Source: Omnitrophica WOR_2 bacterium RIFCSPHIGHO2_02_FULL_52_10 (GTDB lineage Bacteria; Omnitrophota; Gorgyraeia; Zapsychrales; Zapsychraceae). Taken from it: a DNA stretch of 5,977 bases. The stretch is taken from positions 1-5,977 of the forward strand of contig MHGR01000065.1 in the NCBI GenBank assembly GCA_001805655.1, given 5' to 3'. A program made the position numbers and the translations under genes. Below, piece after piece: positions 1-3,805 of this stretch. Position 1 is the stretch's first letter. Every line of letters starts with the position of its first letter. Under the pieces are notes generated by a model. That model searched no databases and had not been told where the DNA came from. It worked only from the letters and a program-made list of their open reading frames with translations.

Positions 1-51
1 GAGAAAAAAGAAGAGAAGAAGGCCGAGGATAAGCCGAAGGAGAAATCTTAA
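1..51 (+). CDS. C-terminal tail of the gene upstream of pth, probably ribosomal protein bL25 (CTC family), partial
   Basis: The frame is open from the first base and ends at TAA (49-51). It encodes 16 residues, EKKEEKKAEDKPKEKS, seven of them Lys and five Glu. This is a disordered charged tail with no diagnostic motif. Long CTC-type bL25 proteins commonly end in such Lys/Glu-rich tails, and the bL25 gene very often lies directly upstream of pth. The name therefore rests on position and composition only. bL25 binds 5S rRNA in the large ribosomal subunit. Another protein with a charged tail is possible, so no symbol is given. Confidence 0.45.
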   Translation, partial: EKKEEKKAEDKPKEKS

Positions 52-68
52 GGTCGGTTTTAAGCGTC

Positions 69-83
69 CGCCGAAACGCGGCG
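69..83 (+). other. small GC-rich hairpin in the pth leader
   Basis: CGCCG (69-73) and CGGCG (79-83) form a perfect 5-bp stem around a 5-nt loop. It lies in the 50-nt gap between the upstream stop and the pth start. No T-tract follows, so it does not look like an intrinsic terminator. It could be an mRNA stability or processing structure, or chance in GC-rich sequence. Confidence 0.25.
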
Positions 84-101
84 TCAACTCAGGTTTGGGC
101 T

Positions 102-680
102 TTGTCAGGAATACGACTTATGGTAGGGTTGGGAAATCCCGGAAGGGATTACGAATACACGCGGCACAATCTTGGTTTTTTGACTGTTCAGCGGTTGGCC
201 GAGAAATTGAAGCTCAAGTTTCAGTTAAGTTCTTTAACAAACGGATTGACGGCAGAAGGAACGTATGGAGGTCGGGCGCTGTGCCTGCTGCTCCCGATGA
301 CGAAAATGAACAATTCGGGGTCGGCGGTCTACCAGGTCATGAGCAAAAAGGAGTTGTTGCCGGATGCCGTGCTCGTTGTCTGCGATGATTTCCATCTGGG
401 TTACCACAAGCTTCGCTTGCGGGCGAAGGGGAGTGACGGCGGCCATAACGGACTGAAATCCGTGATCCAACGGCTGGGGACGGATCATTTTGCGCGCCTG
501 CGCATGGGGATCGGCCGGCCGGCGGATAAAAATAATACCATAGACTACGTCCTGGATGAGTTCACGAAGGCCGAACGGGCGCGTCTCAATGCGTTCATCG
601 AGCTGGCGGTGTCGTGCTGTTTGCTGTGCCTTAAGGACGGCATCAGCAGGGCGATGGACCAATATAACGCGAAAAAATAG
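102..680 (+). CDS. pth: peptidyl-tRNA hydrolase (Pth)
   Basis: This cytosolic esterase cleaves peptidyl-tRNA released from stalled ribosomes and so recycles tRNA. The 192-residue length is normal for bacterial Pth. The family signatures are visible: GLGNPG with Asn12, the TRHN segment with catalytic His22, the Met69-Asn70 pair, Asp95 in the VVCDDFHL strand (matching the Asp that orients the histidine), and the GGHNGLKS loop with Asn116. These correspond to E. coli Asn10, His20, Met67, Asp93 and Asn114. TTG at 102 is chosen as start because it keeps the first beta strand (SGIRLMVGLGNPG). The first in-frame ATG, at 120, would begin inside that strand. Only a weak AGG (91-93) serves as Shine-Dalgarno sequence. 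The gene sits 50 nt after the upstream gene and 63 nt before rpsF. Identification is secure, and the start is the only uncertain part. Confidence 0.97.
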   Translation: MSGIRLMVGLGNPGRDYEYTRHNLGFLTVQRLAEKLKLKFQLSSLTNGLTAEGTYGGRALCLLLPMTKMNNSGSAVYQVMSKKELLPDAVLVVCDDFHLGYHKLRLRAKGSDGGHNGLKSVIQRLGTDHFARLRMGIGRPADKNNTIDYVLDEFTKAERARLNAFIELAVSCCLLCLKDGISRAMDQYNAKK

Positions 681-694
681 GAAGCGCAATAATC

Positions 695-731
695 TGTTCC
701 AGATGTCGTGCCGTAATAGAGTGGAATACCG
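695..731 (+). promoter_or_regulatory. candidate S6:S18-binding leader hairpin upstream of rpsF
   Basis: TGTTCCA (695-701) pairs with TGGAATA (722-728) in a 7-bp stem containing one G-U pair and closing a 20-nt loop. The trinucleotide CCG (729-731) follows the stem directly, just before the Shine-Dalgarno AAGGAG. In many bacteria the S6:S18 complex represses rpsF operon translation by binding a leader hairpin with a conserved CCG, mimicking its 16S rRNA site. Position and parts fit that model. I could not find a convincing outer stem below the CCG, so the assignment is tentative. Confidence 0.33.
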
Positions 732-743
732 AAGGAGAAAAAA

Positions 744-1079
744 ATGACCATGGTTAAGTCAGCAAGAAAGTATGAACTGGTTCTCATCGTCGACGCGAAG
801 TTGACGAACGAATCGAAGGAGGTGATCCGCAAGGAAGTGGCCGAGGCCATCAACAAGCACGGCGGGAAAGTCATCAACAGCCAGGTGTGGCTGGAGAAGC
901 AGAAATTGACTTTCCAGATCAAAAAGTGCGGCGAGGGGACGTATTACCTGATCAATTTCGAAGGCGAAGGCGATGTGGCGGATAAAGTGAAAGCCGGGCT
1001 GAGATTGAATGAAAAGGTTCTCCGTTTTATATTTGTCCGGGTCGAGCCGAAGCAACCGGCCGAGCCGGCCCGCGCCTGA
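744..1079 (+). CDS. rpsF: 30S ribosomal protein bS6
   Basis: bS6 binds the central domain of 16S rRNA as a heterodimer with bS18, whose gene lies 564 nt downstream. The 111-residue product has the bS6 pattern: the first strand KYELVLIVDAKL (about residues 9-20), a helix ending in HGGKV, the strand KLTFQIKKCGEGTYYLINFE, and the closing segment LRLNEKVLRFIFVRVE. The tail (KQPAEPARA) is short and flexible. The usual 'GRRxLAY' stretch is diverged to EKQKLTF. ATG 744 is preceded by a strong AAGGAG (732-737) at 6-nt spacing. A second ATG two codons later (750) is a less likely start. Expression may be controlled by S6:S18 feedback through the leader hairpin described separately. Confidence 0.95.
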   Translation: MTMVKSARKYELVLIVDAKLTNESKEVIRKEVAEAINKHGGKVINSQVWLEKQKLTFQIKKCGEGTYYLINFEGEGDVADKVKAGLRLNEKVLRFIFVRVEPKQPAEPARA

Positions 1080-1110
1080 CAGGGCGGTTTGTTATTTGAT
1101 AAAAACGGAT

Positions 1111-1131
1111 CGTTTGCAACAAGCAACAACG
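1111..1131 (+). other. imperfect hairpin in the rpsF-ssb gap
   Basis: CGTTTGC (1111-1117) pairs with GCA..AACG (1123-1131) around a 5-nt loop, with a 2-nt bulge on the 3' side. The heptamer AACGGAT also occurs twice nearby (1104-1110 and 1128-1134), once on each side of the stem. The structure lies in the 90-nt spacer before ssb. It has no T-tract and low predicted strength. A weak mRNA structure or chance are both possible. Confidence 0.2.
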
Positions 1132-1169
1132 GATTTTAAATTAAGGCATTTGTGTGCGAGGAGGATTAA

Positions 1170-1607
1170 ATGGCGAATTTAAACAAGGTGTTTTTAATCG
1201 GCAATTTAACGCGCGACCCAGAACTGCGCTCCACGCCGGGCGGAACGGCCGTGGCGAATCTGGGGATAGCGGTGAACAGGAGATTTAAAGACAGCTCCGG
1301 TGAGCTTAAGGAAGAGGTCTGTTTTTTAACGGTTACTGTTTGGGACAAACAGGCGGAGGCTTGCTGCCAATACCTGAAAAAAGGGCGTCCGGTCTTTGTT
1401 GAGGGGGTTCTGCAGTCCAGGTTTTGGGAAACAAAAGAAGGCGAGAAGCGCAGCGCCATCGACGTGCGCGCCGAGCGCGTCCAGTTTTTGGGCAATTACA
1501 GCGCAATGGCAAAGGAAAAGGACGAAAAGATAGAGCACAAAATGGTAGAGGTTGATAACCATCAGGACAATGTGATCAGGCCGGAAGATGTCGCCTGGGA
1601 TGAATAA
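1170..1607 (+). CDS. ssb: single-stranded DNA-binding protein (SSB)
   Basis: SSB coats single-stranded DNA in replication, repair and recombination. The OB fold fills residues 1-110: NKVFLIGNLTRDPELR at the N-terminus, GTAVANLGIAVNRRF, FLTVTVWDKQAEACCQYLKKG, VFVEGVLQSRFW and a final strand ERVQFLGNY. The aromatics that usually stack on DNA bases are largely present. At 145 residues it is shorter than E. coli SSB because the linker after the OB fold is only about 25 residues. The last residues are EDVAWDE. The family's usual tip is acidic and ends in Ile/Val-Pro-Phe, the docking site for partner proteins, and here the Pro-Phe is absent. ATG 1170 follows GAGGAGG (1158-1164) at 5-nt spacing, the best ribosome site in the window. 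Location between rpsF and rpsR is the common bacterial arrangement. Confidence 0.97.
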   Translation: MANLNKVFLIGNLTRDPELRSTPGGTAVANLGIAVNRRFKDSSGELKEEVCFLTVTVWDKQAEACCQYLKKGRPVFVEGVLQSRFWETKEGEKRSAIDVRAERVQFLGNYSAMAKEKDEKIEHKMVEVDNHQDNVIRPEDVAWDE

Positions 1608-1632
1608 AAGACACGAAAAACCAAGAATGAAT

Positions 1633-1638
1633 GGAGGA
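1633..1638 (+). promoter_or_regulatory. ribosome-binding site that fixes the TTG start of rpsR
   Basis: GGAGGA at 1633-1638 stands 5 nt before the TTG at 1644. The nearby ATGs (1627 and 1631) are in other frames that meet stops within 14 codons or fewer, so this site supports the TTG as the true initiation codon of bS18. Confidence 0.75.
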
Positions 1639-1643
1639 AACCA

Positions 1644-1907
1644 TTGCCTAAAAGAATTAATACACTGAAAAAGACCAAGCGGAAATTCATCAGCCGTCCC
1701 AAAAATACCGCGCGGTTCCAGCTTTCCAAGGACGCGGATATTGATTATAAAAATTTTCCCTTACTGCAGAAATACCTGAATGAGCGGGGCAGAATTATCC
1801 CCCGCAGAATTTCGGACATTTCCTCCAAAGACCAACGGCAGCTGACTATCTCCATCAAGAGGGCCCGGTATTTGGCTTTGCTGACGTCGGGAAGCGTGAA
1901 AAAGTAA
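1644..1907 (+). CDS. rpsR: 30S ribosomal protein bS18
   Basis: bS18 is the partner of bS6 in the small-subunit platform. The core signature is clear: [48 protein letters not shown], split into [13 protein letters not shown] (from about residue 34) and GRIIPRR, followed by the helix KRARYLALL near the C-terminus. At 87 residues it is slightly longer than the usual 70-80 because of a basic N-terminal extension ([20 protein letters not shown]) that probably contacts rRNA. The cysteines found before the core in some zinc-binding bS18 proteins are absent, with FQLS in that place. The TTG start at 1644 is supported by GGAGGA five bases upstream. The gene begins 36 nt after ssb and is likely cotranscribed with it. 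Confidence 0.96.
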   Translation: MPKRINTLKKTKRKFISRPKNTARFQLSKDADIDYKNFPLLQKYLNERGRIIPRRISDISSKDQRQLTISIKRARYLALLTSGSVKK

Positions 1908-1913
1908 TCTTTG

Positions 1914-1924
1914 GAGGATTCCTC
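1914..1924 (+). other. short palindrome after the rpsR stop
   Basis: GAGGA-T-TCCTC is a perfect 5+1+5 palindrome, 6 nt past the rpsR stop codon. As RNA it could form a 4-bp stem with a 3-nt loop. It contains a Shine-Dalgarno-like GGAGG with no usable reading frame behind it. There is no T-tract, so it is not a terminator. The function is unknown and chance is possible. Confidence 0.2.
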
Positions 1925-1955
1925 AAACGCTGATTAAGTAACCCTGGGTTGACAC

Positions 1956-1969
1956 CGGCAGCCATGCCG
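1956..1969 (+). promoter_or_regulatory. perfect hairpin in the rplI leader
   Basis: CGGCA (1956-1960) and TGCCG (1965-1969) form a 5-bp stem with a 4-nt GCCA loop. It lies in the 90-nt gap between rpsR and rplI, about 28 nt before the bL9 start. A compact stem this close to the initiation region could modulate bL9 translation or mark an RNA processing site. No known leader family was recognised. Confidence 0.3.
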
Positions 1970-1997
1970 CAGACAGCCCAAATCGCCGGGGGGTTTT

Positions 1998-2441
1998 ATG
2001 GAAATCATATTATCGCAGGATGTGCAGTATCTCGGGAAACTCGGAGATGTGGTGAAAGTCAAGGACGGATATGCGCGCAACTATCTTTTGCCGAGAAAAT
2101 TGGCCTTTGCGGCGACACCGTCCAACCTCAAAAAAATCGAGCAGCGGGAAAAGAAGCGCAAGGCCCAACATGAAGCCGACAAGCAGGCAGCGGAAACCTT
2201 GGCGGAAAAACTCAAAAAGGTTTCCTGCACGCTCAGCGTGGAAGTCAACGACCTCGATAAGCTTTACGGGGCGATTTCGGAGGCCGATATCGCCAAGGCC
2301 CTGGAGCTCGAAGGGCATGCCATCAATAAGAAGGATATTGTCATTGAGCAGCCGATCCAGGAGTTGGGGATTTTTGAAGTCGGCGTTAAACTTCATCCGG
2401 CAGTGACTGCCAAGATACGGCTATGGGTCACGAAGAAATAA
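1998..2441 (+). CDS. rplI: 50S ribosomal protein bL9
   Basis: bL9 binds 23S rRNA near the base of the L1 stalk and helps maintain reading frame. The N-terminal domain shows the family signature MEIILSQDVQYLGKLGDVV followed by VKDGYARNYLLPRKLA (about residues 20-37). A long charged connecting helix rich in Lys, Glu and Gln follows (about 43-73). The C-terminal domain (about 76-147) has LYGAISEADIAKAL and ends in GIFEVGVKLHPAVTAKIRLWV. The length of 147 is normal. The Shine-Dalgarno sequence is unusual, being a run of six G (1988-1993) four bases before ATG rather than a clear GGAGG. The 3' end overlaps dnaB by 19 nt. Confidence 0.97.
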   Translation: MEIILSQDVQYLGKLGDVVKVKDGYARNYLLPRKLAFAATPSNLKKIEQREKKRKAQHEADKQAAETLAEKLKKVSCTLSVEVNDLDKLYGAISEADIAKALELEGHAINKKDIVIEQPIQELGIFEVGVKLHPAVTAKIRLWVTKK

Positions 2442-3754
2442 GAATCCCGCCGCAAAACATCGAAGCCGAGAAATCCGTGTTGGGCTCCATGCTGATTGAT
2501 CCAGAAGCGATTGGAGCGGCCGTTGAGGTCCTCAATGAGATGTGGTTTTACGAAGACGCCCACCGCAAGATCTTCAAGTCCGTGGTCGATCTTTACCAGG
2601 CCCACCAAAACGTCGATCTCATCACGCTGTCCAATAAGCTTAAAAGCGAAGGGACCCTGGATCAGGTCGGGGGCGTCACCTACCTTTCCAGCATTATTGA
2701 TTTGGTTCCCACATCCGCCAATGTCGAGCATTATGCCCAAATCGTGAAGGAGAAGGGTGTCCTGCGCCGGCTCATCAAGAACGCCACCAGCATCATCACC
2801 GACAGTTATGGCTCAAATGTGAACATCGAGGAGGCCGTCGATAATGCGGAACGGCTGATCTTCGAGGTGGCGGATCTTAAAGAGGCCCGGAGGTCCTTCC
2901 ACATCAAGGATTTGGTGAGGGAGGGGATTGATACCCTGGATAAGCTGTACCAGCGCAAGGAGCATTTAACCGGCCTTGCCACGGGGTTCACGAGATTTGA
3001 TTTTTATACCTCCGGCCTTCAGAAATCAGACTTGATCATCGTGGCCGGACGGCCGTCCATGGGCAAAAGCGCGCTGGCTGTTTCCATCGCGGAGCACGTA
3101 GGCATCGAGCTCAAGCGGGGCGTGGCGATGTTCAGCCTCGAGATGTCCAAGGAACAGCTGGTCCAAAGAATGCTCTGCTCTTTGGCGCGCGTCGATGCCC
3201 ATAAAGTGCGCAGCGGATTTTTGTCTCCGCCGGACTGGCCGAAATTGACCTCCGCGGCCGGAAAACTTTCCGAATCAAAAATTTACATTGATGACACGCC
3301 GGCCATCTCCGCGCTGGAGCTCAGGGCTAAGGCGCGCCGTTTAAAGGCCAATAATGGAGTCGACCTGATCATTCTTGATTATCTTCAGTTAATGCGGGGC
3401 AGCACAAAGACCGACAGCCGCCAACAGGAGATATCGGATATTTCCCGCTCTCTCAAGGCTTTGGCGCGCGAGTTGAACGTGCCCATCATCGCCCTCAGCC
3501 AATTGTCCAGGGCCGTCGAGTCCCGGCAGGACCATCGCCCGCAGCTTTCGGACCTGCGCGAATCGGGGGCCATTGAGCAGGATGCGGACCTGGTCGTTCT
3601 TCTCTTGAGAGAGGAATATTACAACCCGACCGAGGAAAACAAGGGTATTTCGGATGTGATTATCGCCAAGCAGCGCAACGGGCCGGTAGCCACGGTTAAG
3701 CTTGCTTTTATCAAAGAATATATGCGGTTCGAAAATCTGGCACATGGAGATTGA
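2423..3754 (+). CDS. dnaB: replicative DNA helicase DnaB
   Basis: DnaB is the hexameric ATP-driven helicase that unwinds DNA 5' to 3' at the replication fork and interacts with primase and loader. The N-terminal domain opens with IRIPPQNIEAEKSVLGSML (residues 6-24) and extends to about residue 110, followed by a linker helix. The RecA-like domain contains Walker A GRPSMGKS (209-216), Walker B DLIILDYLQL (314-323), the block LSQLSRAVESR, the loop SDLRESGAIEQDADLVVLL, and the Lys416/Arg418 finger pair in KQRNGP. Position 423 is Ala, where the family usually has Gly (KQRNGPxG). At 443 residues the length is normal and no intein interrupts it. The start overlaps the end of rplI by 19 nt and has only a poor Shine-Dalgarno sequence, which points to translational coupling. 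The stop codon lies inside the -35 box of the next promoter. Confidence 0.98.
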   Translation: MGHEEIRIPPQNIEAEKSVLGSMLIDPEAIGAAVEVLNEMWFYEDAHRKIFKSVVDLYQAHQNVDLITLSNKLKSEGTLDQVGGVTYLSSIIDLVPTSANVEHYAQIVKEKGVLRRLIKNATSIITDSYGSNVNIEEAVDNAERLIFEVADLKEARRSFHIKDLVREGIDTLDKLYQRKEHLTGLATGFTRFDFYTSGLQKSDLIIVAGRPSMGKSALAVSIAEHVGIELKRGVAMFSLEMSKEQLVQRMLCSLARVDAHKVRSGFLSPPDWPKLTSAAGKLSESKIYIDDTPAISALELRAKARRLKANNGVDLIILDYLQLMRGSTKTDSRQQEISDISRSLKALARELNVPIIALSQLSRAVESRQDHRPQLSDLRESGAIEQDADLVVLLLREEYYNPTEENKGISDVIIAKQRNGPVATVKLAFIKEYMRFENLAHGD

Positions 3755-3779
3755 CACGTAACTGAGGCGACCCTATAAT
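3751..3779 (+). promoter_or_regulatory. perfect consensus sigma-70 promoter for bamA
   Basis: TTGACA (3751-3756) and TATAAT (3774-3779) are separated by exactly 17 nt (3757-3773), matching the housekeeping consensus at all 12 positions with optimal spacing. The -35 box overlaps the dnaB TGA stop (3752-3754). Transcription should begin near 3785-3787, giving a 5' leader of about 20 nt before the bamA ATG at 3806. No terminator precedes it, so readthrough from dnaB may add to bamA expression. The promoter assignment is inferred from sequence alone, but such a match in the correct place is very unlikely by chance. Confidence 0.85.
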
Positions 3780-3805
3780 CAACCACGGACACTACAAAGT
3801 TCATT

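Noticed and set aside
69..83. Hairpin after the first gene as an intrinsic terminator
   Set aside because: The stem is only 5 bp and is followed by TCAACTC, not a T-tract.
234..689. Reverse-strand open frame opposite pth
   Set aside because: It is fully covered by a pth gene with all catalytic residues, and no domain is visible in the reverse product.
663..693. -10-like TATAAC (663-668) and AATAAT (688-693) before rpsF
   Set aside because: No acceptable -35 hexamer lies 16-18 nt upstream of either, and the first lies inside the pth coding end.
1114..1142. Possible ssb promoter (TTGCAA and TAAATT with 17-nt spacing)
   Set aside because: Each hexamer matches the consensus at only 4 of 6 positions, a level expected often by chance in AT-rich spacer.
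1949..1977. TTGACA at 1949-1954 as a -35 box for an rplI promoter
   Set aside because: With 16-18 nt spacing the downstream hexamers are AGACAG, GACAGC and ACAGCC, none resembling TATAAT.
1949..2173. Plus-strand open frame overlapping the start of rplI, opening with a TTG
   Set aside because: It overlaps the highly conserved bL9 N-terminal coding region in another frame, has no ribosome site and shows no family features.
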